A stretch of 30,536 nucleotides of DNA from JAJKJG01 sp036386395 (GCA_036386395.1 DASVVU010000058.1:1-30536), one strand, 5' to 3'. Numbered from the stretch's first letter, positions 9,243 to 17,180 are shown. The notes: generated by a model not told the origin, from the sequence alone. A program made the numbers and translations.

Positions 9243-9962
9243 TCAGCGGCCCTTCTCGGCGCGCCAGCCCTTGAACTCCTCGCGGGTCTCCGGCGCCGGC
9301 GGATAGACGCCGAACAGGCCGCGGCCTTCCTGGATCTTCTCCAGGACGAAGTCCTCGAAGATGGTCTGCTCGAAGGCCTCCTCGGCGACCTCGTCGGCGA
9401 TGGCGCGCGGGATCACGGCGACGCCCTCGCCGTCGCCGACCAGGATGTCGCCGGGATAGACCGCGACCTCGCCGCAGGCGATCGGCAGGTTGAGGTCGAT
9501 CGCGTGGTGGCGGATGAGGTTCGTCGGCGCGGCCGGATGCGCGTGGTAGGCCGGGAAGGGCATGGCGGCGATCTCGGGGGTGTCGCGGAAGCCGCCGTCG
9601 GTGACGATGCCGGCGCAGCCGCGCTTCATCAGCCGCGTCAGGAGGATGCCGCCGGCCGAGGCCGCCGCGAAGTTCCTGCGGCTGTCGATCACGAAGACGG
9701 CGCCCGGCGGGCACTCCTCGACGCCCTTGCGTTGCGGGTGGGTGCGGTCCTCGAACACGCCGATGTGGTCGAGGTCCTCCCGGGCCGGGATGTAGCGCAG
9801 GGTATAGGCCGGCCCGACCATCGGCGGCGCGTCCGGGTTGATGCGGTGGATGCCCTGGATGTAGGCGTTGCGGAAGCCGCGCTTGAACAGGACGGTGGTG
9901 AGCGTCGCGGTCGAGACCGCCTTCAGCTTCTCGCGGGTGTCCTCGCGCATTCCTTCGGTCAT
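9243..9962 (-). CDS. RraA-family aldolase/decarboxylase-like protein
   Basis: A 239-residue protein of the RraA/HMG-aldolase superfamily. The metal and substrate loop is seen as GIVTDGGFRDTPEI (118-131), with R126 and D127 matching the arginine-aspartate pair of 4-hydroxy-4-methyl-2-oxoglutarate aldolases, after AASAGGILLTRLMKRG. The ATG at 9962 has GGAGAG just upstream on the minus strand; a longer frame beyond it is non-coding. Since class II pyruvate aldolases of this family cleave or decarboxylate 2-oxo acids, the protein may act on the 2-keto product of the dehydratase encoded 34 bases downstream (inference). It is longer than the E. coli RNase E regulator RraA and is unlikely to be that protein. 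Confidence 0.85.
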   Translation of the reverse strand: MTEGMREDTREKLKAVSTATLTTVLFKRGFRNAYIQGIHRINPDAPPMVGPAYTLRYIPAREDLDHIGVFEDRTHPQRKGVEECPPGAVFVIDSRRNFAAASAGGILLTRLMKRGCAGIVTDGGFRDTPEIAAMPFPAYHAHPAAPTNLIRHHAIDLNLPIACGEVAVYPGDILVGDGEGVAVIPRAIADEVAEEAFEQTIFEDFVLEKIQEGRGLFGVYPPAPETREEFKGWRAEKGR

Positions 9963-10065
9963 CGCGTCTCTCCGGTCCGGCCGTCCCCCCTTCTGCCGAA
10001 ATCCCGGCGGTTTACAAGCGCCGGGCCCCGGTGCATGAGCGGCGCCCATCACGGAGGGAAACCCC

Positions 10066-11034
10066 ATGCGGCATCTCGTTGCGGCGGCCTTGGCGGCCGC
10101 GCTCGGCTTTTCCGGACAGGCTTCAGCGCAGGAGACGAAGTGGCCGGAGCGCCAGGTCAACGTCATCGTGCCGTTCACGGCGGGCGGCACGACCGACATG
10201 TTCGGGCGCATCCTCGCCCAGCACATGCAGGCGAAGTTCGGCCCGCCCTTCATCGTCGAGAACCGGGCCGGGGCCGGCGGCAACATCGGCACGAGCGCCG
10301 TGGCGAAGGCCGCGCCGGACGGCTACACGATCCTGATCGGCACGGTCTCGACGCACGCCATCAACCCGTTCCTCTACACGCGCCTCCAGCACGACACGGA
10401 GAAGAACTTCCAGCCGGTGAGCCTCATCGCGCGGCTGCCGAACATCCTCGTCGTGCACCCACGCATCCCGGCGAAGACGATGCCCGAGCTGATCGAGCAC
10501 GTTAAGGCGAACGCGGGCAAGCTCAGCTACGGCTCGTCCGGCGCCGGCACCTCGACGCACCTCGCCTCCGAGCTGTTCCAGATGACGACCGGCACCAAGA
10601 TGACGCACGTGCCCTACCGCAGCTCGGGCGACGTGATGAACGCCATCGCGGGCGGCCACATCGACCTCACCTTCGACAACATGACGCTGGCTTGGCCGCA
10701 GGCCCAGGCCGGCACGGTGCGCGCTATCGCGGTCACGAGCCTCGAGCGCAGCCCGACCGCGCCCGACGTGCCGGCGGTGTCGGAGACGCTCAAGGGATTC
10801 GAGGCGACCTCCTGGCACGGCGTCTTCGTGCCGGCCGGCACGCCGCGGCCGATCGTCGACAAGATCAACGCCGAGGTGCGCCGCATCTTCGAGCAGCCCG
10901 AGGTCAAGGCCCGCCTCGTCGAGATCGGCGCCGTGCCCTCGCCCATGACCCCGGACGAGTTCACCGCCTTCATCAAGAGCGAGCGCGACAAGTGGCAGGA
11001 GGTGGTGAAGGCCTCGGGCGCGAAGATCGAGTGA
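10066..11034 (+). CDS. Bug/TctC-family periplasmic solute-binding protein
   Basis: A 322-residue receptor of the tripartite tricarboxylate transporter family. A signal peptide (MRHLVAAALAAALGFSGQ, cleavage near ASA-QE) is followed by the family blocks VNVIVPFTAGGTTDMFGRIL, VENRAGAGGNIGTSAVAKA, APDGYTILIG, YGSSGAGTSTHLASELF and VPYRSSGDVMNAI. An ACGGAGGG ribosome site precedes the ATG. The gene diverges from the RraA/IlvD-type pair across 103 bases, so it is likely to bind the sugar acid or related acid those enzymes handle. No TctA or TctB membrane subunits are encoded nearby; it must use a permease from elsewhere. Confidence 0.92.
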   Translation: MRHLVAAALAAALGFSGQASAQETKWPERQVNVIVPFTAGGTTDMFGRILAQHMQAKFGPPFIVENRAGAGGNIGTSAVAKAAPDGYTILIGTVSTHAINPFLYTRLQHDTEKNFQPVSLIARLPNILVVHPRIPAKTMPELIEHVKANAGKLSYGSSGAGTSTHLASELFQMTTGTKMTHVPYRSSGDVMNAIAGGHIDLTFDNMTLAWPQAQAGTVRAIAVTSLERSPTAPDVPAVSETLKGFEATSWHGVFVPAGTPRPIVDKINAEVRRIFEQPEVKARLVEIGAVPSPMTPDEFTAFIKSERDKWQEVVKASGAKIE

Positions 11035-11153
11035 GGCTCAGAGGAGGTGTATTGAACTCTACGATCAAGTCGCGGCGGGAGTGTTCTCGGCTCTGACGCA
11101 ATTTGCCTGAGCGGCGGCCGTTCACGGGCGGGTGGAGCGCGGCGGACGCGCAG

Positions 11154-11178
11154 GGAACATATCGTTTCGACGATTGTT
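11154..11178 (+). promoter_or_regulatory. Candidate EcfG-type (general stress) promoter, partly palindromic
   Basis: GGAAC at 11154-11158 is followed after 16 bases by TGTT (11175-11178), close to the GGAAC-N16/17-CGTT pattern known for alphaproteobacterial sigma-EcfG promoters. The same bases form an imperfect palindrome (GGAACA-TATCGT-TTCG-ACGAT-TGTTCC). A ribosome site (AACGAGGAGC) and the GTG of the broken yidB-like gene follow at the right distance. It could drive that gene and the two genes after it. Confidence 0.4.
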
Positions 11179-11206
11179 CCTCCCGCTCAGAACGAGGAGC
11201 ACGCCG

Positions 11207-11341
11207 GTGAGCCGCGGTTTTCCATCCATGACGGCCTTCCTGGGGCTGCTCGCGGTCGCGCGCTACCAGAACCGGGACACGCCGCAAGGCCGGATTCCGG
11301 CGGAAGCGGATTTTCAAGCTCCTAGCTCGCCGTCGCGCTGA
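11207..11341 (+). pseudogene. Truncated YidB-like (DUF937) gene remnant
   Basis: The GTG at 11207, with GAGGAGC 7 bases upstream, opens a 44-codon frame VSRGFPSMTAFLGLLAVARY then QNRD. The stretch MTAFLGLLAVARYQNRD matches the N terminus I know from YidB/DUF937 proteins of this order (GLLA-A-YQNRDKI). After NRD the similarity stops and the frame ends in unrelated sequence; the other two forward frames do not recover it. Normal members are over 100 residues. The promoter and ribosome site look intact while the body is gone, so this is read as a deletion remnant in front of the DUF3597 gene. Family assignment from such a short stretch is tentative. Confidence 0.5.
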
Positions 11342-11384
11342 CGCTTCCCTCAACGGGCCGATCGGCCTCCACCGGAGATTATGG

Positions 11385-11819
11385 ATGAGCATTTTCGGAT
11401 CGATCATGTCGAAGATCTTTCACCGCGGCGGTGGGAAAGAGGCGGGTGGCGCCGCAGCGCCTGCGACGCAAACGGCACAGGCCTCGCCCGCGGCCGCATC
11501 GCCCGCAGCGCCGCCTGCCGCGCAAGCGTCAGGCGGAGCCGGCGCCGGCGGCTCGCAAGGGAGCGTCGACGTCGAGGCGATCCTCACGGACCTTGCCGGA
11601 AAGGCGGGGCAGAAGCTCGACTGGCGGCACTCCATCGTAGACCTGATGAAGCTGCTGAACCTCGACAGCAGCCTCGCCGCGCGCAAGGAGCTCGCCGCCG
11701 AGTTGCACTACACCGGCGACACGAGCGACTCGGCGACGATGAACATCTGGCTGCACAAGCAGGTGATGACAAAGCTCGCGGAGAACGGCGGCAAGGTGCC
11801 GGCCGAGCTTCGAAGCTGA
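11385..11819 (+). CDS. DUF3597 domain-containing protein
   Basis: A 144-residue protein. It starts MSIFGSIMSKIFHRGGGK, has an alanine/proline-rich low-complexity linker at about 20-63, and ends in the DUF3597 domain (65-144): SVDVEAILTDLAGKAGQKLD, WRHSIVDLMKLLNLDSSLAA, then ELHYTGDTSDSATMNIWLHK. The C-terminal domain resembles a LysM-like or helical peptidoglycan-associated fold in general shape, but its function is not established. GGAG lies just upstream of the start. It is followed 45 bases later by an unknown gene in the same direction and preceded by a yidB-like remnant, giving a small unit that may be stress-induced. Confidence 0.88.
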   Translation: MSIFGSIMSKIFHRGGGKEAGGAAAPATQTAQASPAAASPAAPPAAQASGGAGAGGSQGSVDVEAILTDLAGKAGQKLDWRHSIVDLMKLLNLDSSLAARKELAAELHYTGDTSDSATMNIWLHKQVMTKLAENGGKVPAELRS

Positions 11820-11864
11820 GAGACGGTAAGGTGCCGGGCCGCGGCCCGCGATGGAGTCCTCGCA

Positions 11865-12374
11865 ATGGCGAACAAGACGAGCTTCACGGCGGATGAATGG
11901 GGCAGAATCCTTGCAAGTCCGATGGTGGCCGGGATGGCCATCACGGCGGCCGATCCGAGCGGCGTCTGGGGGCTTCTGAAGGAGGGCATGGCCGGAGGCT
12001 GGGCCCTCCTCGAAGCGCGCCAGAGCGCCCAGGCGAACCCGCTCGTGAAGGCGGTCGCGGAGGACTTCGCAACGTCCGAGGGACGCACGGCGGCGCGGAC
12101 GGCCCTGCAGGCGCGCTTCAAGGGCGCGAACATCGGCGGGATGAAAGACACGGCGATCGGCGAGCTGAGGGCCGTCTCGGGCGTTCTCGACGCCAAGGCT
12201 CCGGAAGACGCCGCCGCTTTCAAGGCCTGGCTCCGAGAGGTGGCCCAAAAGGCTGCGGAAGCCGGGACGGAGGGCGGCTTCCTGGGTTTCGGAGGTGTCG
12301 CCGTGAGCGAAGCCGAGAAGGCGACGCTGGCGGAGATTTCGGCGGCCCTCGGCCGCGGGCCCATTTCAAGCTGA
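11865..12374 (+). CDS. Conserved-looking protein of unknown function, downstream of DUF3597
   Basis: A 169-residue soluble protein that I cannot place in a named family. It is alanine-rich and almost entirely helical in appearance, with no signal peptide or membrane segment. Notable stretches are FTADEWGRILASPMVAGMAI near the N terminus, VWGLLKEGMAGGWALLEARQ, and a glycine-rich turn GGFLGFGGVAVSEAEKATLA near the C terminus. Codon use matches the surroundings. It lies 45 bases after the DUF3597 gene in the same direction, so a shared transcript and related role are plausible. Confidence 0.75.
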   Translation: MANKTSFTADEWGRILASPMVAGMAITAADPSGVWGLLKEGMAGGWALLEARQSAQANPLVKAVAEDFATSEGRTAARTALQARFKGANIGGMKDTAIGELRAVSGVLDAKAPEDAAAFKAWLREVAQKAAEAGTEGGFLGFGGVAVSEAEKATLAEISAALGRGPISS

Positions 12375-12472
12375 GTGGGAGAAACGCCGTGGGAGCGGCG
12401 GGGCCCGGATCGTATTTGAGATGGAGCTCGCCTGCGCCAAGCTAGGCTGGTGCGCCCGGTATCGAGGACCTT

Positions 12473-13387
12473 TCAGAACGTCTTCGCCCCGTTGACCGCG
12501 AGGAGCACGGCGTAGAGCGAGGTCGTGGCGCAGACGAAGAGGCGGTTGCGCTTCGGGCCGCCGAAGACCACGTTCGCGACCCGCTCGGGGACGAGCACCT
12601 TGCCGATGAGCTCGCCCTCGGGGGTGAGGCAGTGCACGCCATCGCCGGCGCTCGTCCAGATGCGGCCCTCGTCGTCGAGGCGGAATCCGTCGAAGACCGC
12701 ATCGGTGCAGGTCGCGAAGACCTCGCCGCCCGAGAGTTTCCCGCCGTCGCCGACCCGGAAGACGCGGATGTGCTTCGGGCCGTCCTTGACGTGGCTGACG
12801 CCGGTGTCGGCGACGTAGAGCAGGCGCTCGTCCGGCGAGAAGGCGAGCCCGTTCGGGCGCACGAAGTCGTCGGCCGCGACCGCGACCTCGCCCGAGCGCG
12901 GGTCGATCCGGTAGACGTGGCAGGCGCCGATCTCGCTCTCGGCCTTGTGGCCCTCGTAGTCGGAATCGATGCCGTAGGCCGGGTCGGTGAACCACACCGA
13001 GCCGTCGGACTTCACGACCACGTCGTTCGGGCTGTTGAGGCGTTTTCCTTGATAGCGGTCGGCCAGCACCGTGATCGAACCGTCGTGCTCGGTGCGGGTG
13101 ACACGCCGGTTGCCGTGCTCGCAGGTGACGAGGCGGCCCTCGCGGTCGACCGTGTTGCCGTTCGAGTAGCCGGCGGGCGAGCGGAAGATGGCGGTCTCGC
13201 CCGACGCCTCGTCGAAACGCAGCATGCGGTCGTTCGGGATGTCGCTCCACACGAGCGAGCGGTGCGCCGGGAACCAGGCCGGCCCCTCGGCCCAGCGGCA
13301 GCCCTCACAGAGCTTCTCGACCCGCGCCGTCACCTTGACGAGATGGCGGAAGCGCGGGTCCAGGATCTCGAAATCGCCGTCGCGCAT
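12473..13387 (-). CDS. SMP-30/gluconolactonase/LRE-family lactonase
   Basis: A 304-residue six-bladed beta-propeller enzyme. The likely metal and substrate residues can be placed: E34 in WAEGPAWFP, N121 in SPNDVVVKSDGSVWFTDP, N179 in VRPNGLAFSPD, and D233 in FDGFRLDDEGRIW. Such enzymes hydrolyse sugar lactones to sugar acids with a divalent metal. The ATG at 13387 has GGGAGGGACC upstream on the minus strand; an ATG 33 bases further out lacks such a site. Making an aldonic acid from a lactone would fit with the sugar-acid dehydratase at 7475-9208, though the two are about 3 kb apart and not in one operon. No signal peptide is seen. Confidence 0.88.
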   Translation of the reverse strand: MRDGDFEILDPRFRHLVKVTARVEKLCEGCRWAEGPAWFPAHRSLVWSDIPNDRMLRFDEASGETAIFRSPAGYSNGNTVDREGRLVTCEHGNRRVTRTEHDGSITVLADRYQGKRLNSPNDVVVKSDGSVWFTDPAYGIDSDYEGHKAESEIGACHVYRIDPRSGEVAVAADDFVRPNGLAFSPDERLLYVADTGVSHVKDGPKHIRVFRVGDGGKLSGGEVFATCTDAVFDGFRLDDEGRIWTSAGDGVHCLTPEGELIGKVLVPERVANVVFGGPKRNRLFVCATTSLYAVLLAVNGAKTF

Positions 13388-13435
13388 GGTCCCTCCCGTG
13401 GTGTCGGTCGGAGCCAGCACGGCGGGGCCTCAAGG

Positions 13436-14155
13436 TCAAGCGGGCGGGCTCGCCGGGCTCGCGGCGGCGCGGACGCGGGCGCGGTCGGCGGCTTCGGCGG
13501 CGCACTTCTCGACGTGGGCGCCGCGGTTGACGACCTGGAGGTTCGGCGCGCCCCAGAAGGCGAGGAGGTCGGGCCAGGGCATGTCGCGGTGCTCGCGCCT
13601 GACGCGGAACAGCGGCACCTTGTGGTCGACCTCGGCGCCGCGCAGGAGCCGCCCGCCGGTCTCTGCGCAGCGGCGCTTCTGCACGCGCTTCAGGAGCCGG
13701 ACCTGGTCCGACGGCGCGCTCCAGAACTTCCAGGCCGCCACGCAGGCCGCATGCCAGCGGGCGCGCCCGTTCGGCGCCTCGCCCGGCGCGAGCGGCCGGT
13801 GCCAGCCGAAGCGGTACACCGGCTGGCCGCAGACGCAGCAGTGCCCCGGCCCGCGGCTGAAGGCCGCCTCGCGGTACGGCGCGGGCGGCGCCCGCCCGGC
13901 CTCGCCCTCCCAGCGCCAGCCCTCCGGCGCGCCCGAGAGCCGCGCGAGCGCCCGGGCGAGCCGGTCGGCCCTGAGCGGGTGCGCCCGCCAGTACGCCTCC
14001 ACCGCTCGCGACGGCAGCGCCGGCGTCCACCGCGCCGCGAGGGCATGTCGCAGCACGACCTTCGGGAAGCGCTCCGGCAGCGCCGCGTTGAACCGCGCCA
14101 GCGCCCGCTCGTTGCGTTTCCTGAGCCACTCCGATTCTTTCGGTTTGTCCGCCAC
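13436..14155 (-). CDS. HNH-like protein with an extra cysteine motif, function unknown
   Basis: A 239-residue protein. The C-terminal part has an HNH-type pattern: EVDHKVPLF (H178), then WGAPNLQVVNRGAHVEKCA with N205 and H214. In typical HNH nucleases the segment after NLQ carries a CxxC zinc knuckle; here it reads VVNRGAH, so that knuckle is missing. A separate possible metal site lies upstream, CCVCGQPVYRFGWH (C106, C109) with WHAAC (H135, C138) and C163. A nuclease fold is plausible, and a processing or DNA-binding role cannot be excluded. The N-terminal 90 residues are basic and helical. It is read in the same direction as the lactonase gene, 48 bases apart, but no functional tie is evident. 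Confidence 0.7.
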   Translation of the reverse strand: MADKPKESEWLRKRNERALARFNAALPERFPKVVLRHALAARWTPALPSRAVEAYWRAHPLRADRLARALARLSGAPEGWRWEGEAGRAPPAPYREAAFSRGPGHCCVCGQPVYRFGWHRPLAPGEAPNGRARWHAACVAAWKFWSAPSDQVRLLKRVQKRRCAETGGRLLRGAEVDHKVPLFRVRREHRDMPWPDLLAFWGAPNLQVVNRGAHVEKCAAEAADRARVRAAASPASPPA

Positions 14156-14251
14156 GTCCCGCTCCCTGTCCTTCGGGAGACGCTACGGCGGGCGGGTAAA
14201 CGAGTGGTTGGGCAGGGATACGCGCGACGAGCACGGTGGGGTCGCCCAACC

Positions 14252-14370
14252 CTCCTCATGCTGAGGTGCGAGCCGCAGGCGAGCCTCGAAGCACGCACAG
14301 CGGTGGGGCGCCGCATCGACGGGGGGCGTCCTTCGAGGCTCGCGCTGCGCGCGAGCACCTCAGGATGAGG
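14252..14370. repeat. Palindromic intergenic repeat, copy A
   Basis: The left end CCTCATGCTGAGGTGCGAGC and right end GAGCACCTCAGGATGAGG are inverted with respect to each other, with CGAGCCTCGAAG and CTTCGAGGCTCG further inside. This is a dispersed element class common in Hyphomicrobiales. It sits just outside the 3' end of the gamma-glutamyltransferase gene. Its left end matches the inverted right end of copy B (16045-16165), so the two copies are in opposite orientation. Confidence 0.88.
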
Positions 14371-14397
14371 AAAGTTGGAGATGCGGCTGACGAAGCA

Positions 14398-15996
14398 TCA
14401 ATACCCGAGCGCGCAGCCGTCCTTGCGGGGGTCGGAGGCGCCGACGAGGATTCCGCGGGCGTGGTCGATGAGGATCGCCTGGGCGCCGCCCAGCGGTGCG
14501 GCGACCCGCTCGACCGCGTGGCCGCGCCCTTCGAGGTGGCGCACGGCGGCCTCATCGATGCCGGCTTCGACCTGCACGGCGGGGCCGTAGGCGAAGGTGC
14601 GCGGCGCGTCGACGGCCTCTTGCAGGCCGAGGCCCTTGCGCAGGAAGCGGTCGAGGAAGTTGGCGTGGCCGGCCGACTGGTACTGCCCGCCCATGACGCC
14701 GAAGGGCATGACGGCGCGCCCGTCCTTCGCGACCATCCCCGGGATGATGGTGTGGAGCGGGCGCTTGCGCGGCCCGAGCCGGTTCGGGAGCCGGTCGTCG
14801 ATGCGGAACTGGCGGCCGCGGCAGTGCAGCATCACGCCGCTCTTCGGCGCGAGGATCGTCGAGCCCCAGGCGTTGAAAAGGGAGTTGATGAAGGAGACGG
14901 CGAGCCCGTCCGCGTCCACGACGGAGAGGCAGATGGTGTCGCTCTCCCAGGCCGCCTCCGCCCCCAGAGGCTCGGGCGCCGGCGCGCCCCCGCCGGAGGA
15001 GGCGGCGAAATCGCGCACGAAGGCGACGGAGCGCTCGGACAGGAACTCGTCGACGCCGATCTCCATGGCGGCGGGGTCGCCGAGGCCGCGGTCGCGCAGC
15101 CAGTAGGCGGCGCGGGTCGCCTGGGAGAAGAGGTGGATGCGCTCGCCCTCGTCGTTCGCGGCCTCAAGCGCCGGCCAGCCCTCGAGCGCCTTGAGCAGGA
15201 GGAGCGCCGTCGCGCCCTGGCCGTTCGGCGGGCACTCCAGCACCTCGTGCCCGGCGAAGGTCGAAGAAATCGGCGGCACGTAGTCGGAGCTCTGCGCGGA
15301 AAAATCGTCGAGGGTGTGCGGCCCGCCGAGCCTCTGGAGCGTCGCGACCATGTCTTCCGCGGCCGCGCCCTCGTAGAACCCGGCGCGGCCCTCGCGGGCG
15401 ATGGCCCGCAGCGTCCGGGCAAGCGCCGGCTGGCGGTGGATCTCCCCCTCCCGCGGCGCGCGGCCGCCGGGCAGGAAGACCTCGGCGGTCTCAGGGAAGC
15501 GGCGCAGGCGCTCGGCGTTGCGGCTCCAGTCGAAGGCCACGCGAGGCGCGACCGGATAGCCCTCCTCGGCGCGGCGCGCCGCGGGCCCCATGAGGTCCGC
15601 GAAGTCGAGCCGGCCGTAGTCGGCGTGGAGCCGCGTCCAGGCGTCGACGGCGCCGGGCACCGTGACGGCGAGGACCGAGTCGTCCGTGATCTCCCGGACG
15701 CCGCGCTCGCGGGCGAAGTCGAGGGTCGCGCCGGCGGAGGAGCGGCCGGAGCCGTTGATGGTCACGGGCTCGGCCCCCGGCTTCGCGACGATCGCAAAGC
15801 AGTCGCCGCCGATCCCGGTCATGCCGCTCTCGACGACCCCGAGGAGCGCGGTTGCGGCGATCGCCGCGTCGACGGCGCTGCCGCCGCGCCGCAGCACCTC
15901 GATCCCGAGCTGCGACGCCTCCGGATGCGAGGTCGCGATCATGGCGCTGGTGCCGTAGGCGGCCGAGCGGCCGGGGCGGTGGAAGTCGCGTGTCAC
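14398..15996 (-). CDS. Gamma-glutamyltransferase family protein (Ntn hydrolase)
   Basis: A 532-residue protein of the gamma-glutamyltranspeptidase family. The maturation nucleophile is T354 in ESDTICLSVVDADGLAVSFI, the equivalent of the threonine that cuts the precursor into large and small subunits. Other blocks are AMIATSHPEASQLGIEVLRR, GGSAVDAAIAATALLGVVES, INGSGRSSAGAT (R85, expected to bind the glutamate carboxylate) and MPFGVMGGQYQSAGHANFLD. Unlike E. coli Ggt there is no signal peptide, so a cytoplasmic enzyme is inferred. Members act on gamma-glutamyl or related amide substrates; some are acylases. The gene is bracketed by two inverted copies of one intergenic repeat and lies next to a Bug receptor on the same strand. 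Confidence 0.9.
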   Translation of the reverse strand: MTRDFHRPGRSAAYGTSAMIATSHPEASQLGIEVLRRGGSAVDAAIAATALLGVVESGMTGIGGDCFAIVAKPGAEPVTINGSGRSSAGATLDFARERGVREITDDSVLAVTVPGAVDAWTRLHADYGRLDFADLMGPAARRAEEGYPVAPRVAFDWSRNAERLRRFPETAEVFLPGGRAPREGEIHRQPALARTLRAIAREGRAGFYEGAAAEDMVATLQRLGGPHTLDDFSAQSSDYVPPISSTFAGHEVLECPPNGQGATALLLLKALEGWPALEAANDEGERIHLFSQATRAAYWLRDRGLGDPAAMEIGVDEFLSERSVAFVRDFAASSGGGAPAPEPLGAEAAWESDTICLSVVDADGLAVSFINSLFNAWGSTILAPKSGVMLHCRGRQFRIDDRLPNRLGPRKRPLHTIIPGMVAKDGRAVMPFGVMGGQYQSAGHANFLDRFLRKGLGLQEAVDAPRTFAYGPAVQVEAGIDEAAVRHLEGRGHAVERVAAPLGGAQAILIDHARGILVGASDPRKDGCALGY

Positions 15997-16044
15997 ATCA
16001 GCCTCGCTTCATCAGGTTGTTCATCCGGGCCATTCTCCCAAGCC

Positions 16045-16165
16045 CCTCATCCTGAGGTGCGAGCCGAAGGCGAGCCTCGAAGGACGCACCCGGCCGATGC
16101 AGCGCGGCCCAGCCACCGGTGCGTGCTTCGAGGCTCGGCCTTCGGCCTCGCACCTCAGCATGAGG
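16045..16165. repeat. Palindromic intergenic repeat, copy B
   Basis: It begins CCTCATCCTGAGGTGCGAGC, continues CGAAGGCGAGCCTCGAAGGA, and ends CTTCGAGGCTCGGCC to CTCAGCATGAGG. It is the inverted partner of copy A at 14252-14370. It fills most of the 206-base gap between the start of the gamma-glutamyltransferase gene and the end of the Bug receptor gene. A hairpin of this size could end or weaken read-through from the receptor gene into the transferase gene. Confidence 0.88.
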
Positions 16166-16202
16166 AGAGTTGTGTGGCTCGCCTACTTGGGAACCGCGCC
16201 CC

Positions 16203-17180
16203 TCACTCGACGCTCACCCCGCTCGACTTGATCGGCACGGCCCACTTCTCGATCTCGCTCTTGACGAAATCGGCGAGGTACTCGGGCGAGCGCCGCTCGG
16301 GGGCGACGAGCATGGCGCCGAGGCCCTGGAGGCGGTCCTTCACGGCGGGGGTCTCCATCGCCTGGACGGTCGCGTCGTGCAGCTTCTTGACGATCTCGGG
16401 CGGCGTGCCCTTGGGCAGGAAGAAGGCGTTCCAGGTCAGGCCCTCGAAGTTCGGGATGCCCTTCTCGTGGACGGTGGCCAGGTCCGGCAGCACCGGCGAG
16501 CGCGTCTTCGTCATGGTGGCGATGGCCTTGACGGCGCCGCCCTGGATCTGCGGCAGCGCGGTCGAGACGATCTCGCACAGGAAGTCGATGCGCCCGCCCT
16601 GGAGGTCGGTCATGGCCGGGCCGGTGCCGCGATAGGGCACGTGCTGGATCTTCGTCCCCATGGCGGCGTCGAGGAGGACGCAGCCGAGGTGCGTCGCGGA
16701 GCCCGCGCCGGCCGAGCCGTAGGTCATCTTGTCCTGGTTCGCCTTGGCGTAGGCCACGAACTCCTCGAAGGTGGCGGCCGGGAAGTCCTTGCGGGTGATG
16801 AGGATGAGCGGCACCTCGGCGATGAGGGCGACGGGCTGGAAGTCGGTCGCGGCGTGGTAGAGCGGCTTCTTGTACAGGGTCTGGTTCTGGGCGTGGGTGC
16901 CGACGGTCCCGAGGAGGAAGGTGTAGCCGTCCGGCGCCGCGCGCGCGACCCGCTGCGAGCCCGTGCCGCCGCCCGCGCCGCCGACGTTCTCGATCACCAC
17001 CTGCTGGCCGAGGATCTGGCTCATGCGCTCGCCCATGACGCGCCCGAGCACGTCCGTCGGCCCGCCGGCCGCGAAGGGGATCACCATGGTGATGGGCCGC
17101 GACGGATAGGTCTGGGCGAAGGCCGGGGCGGCGAGGCCGACGGCGCCGGCGACGAGCGCCCCGAGAAGCGTCTTGAGCAT
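16203..17180 (-). CDS. Bug/TctC-family periplasmic solute-binding protein
   Basis: A 325-residue second receptor of the TctC family. Start ATG 17180 has GGAGGGAACA upstream on the minus strand and gives a signal peptide (MLKTLLGALVAGAVGLAAPA, cleavage near FAQ-TY). Family blocks: ITMVIPFAAGGPTDVLGRVM, VIENVGGAGGGTGSQRVARA, APDGYTFLLG, YGSAGAGSATHLGCVLLDAA and VPYRGTGPAMTDLQGG. It probably delivers an organic acid or amide to a membrane complex; no TctA or TctB genes are in the window. It lies upstream of the gamma-glutamyltransferase gene in the same direction, which hints at a gamma-glutamyl or related substrate (inference). Confidence 0.92.
   Translation of the reverse strand: MLKTLLGALVAGAVGLAAPAFAQTYPSRPITMVIPFAAGGPTDVLGRVMGERMSQILGQQVVIENVGGAGGGTGSQRVARAAPDGYTFLLGTVGTHAQNQTLYKKPLYHAATDFQPVALIAEVPLILITRKDFPAATFEEFVAYAKANQDKMTYGSAGAGSATHLGCVLLDAAMGTKIQHVPYRGTGPAMTDLQGGRIDFLCEIVSTALPQIQGGAVKAIATMTKTRSPVLPDLATVHEKGIPNFEGLTWNAFFLPKGTPPEIVKKLHDATVQAMETPAVKDRLQGLGAMLVAPERRSPEYLADFVKSEIEKWAVPIKSSGVSVE

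Noticed and set aside
10066..11034. A minus-strand 231-codon frame over the first Bug receptor
   Set aside because: Arg/Ala/His-rich shadow of a clear family member.
14236..16635. A 799-codon open frame on the plus strand
   Set aside because: It is antisense to the gamma-glutamyltransferase and Bug receptor genes, which have full family motifs; long antisense frames are normal in DNA with high third-position GC.
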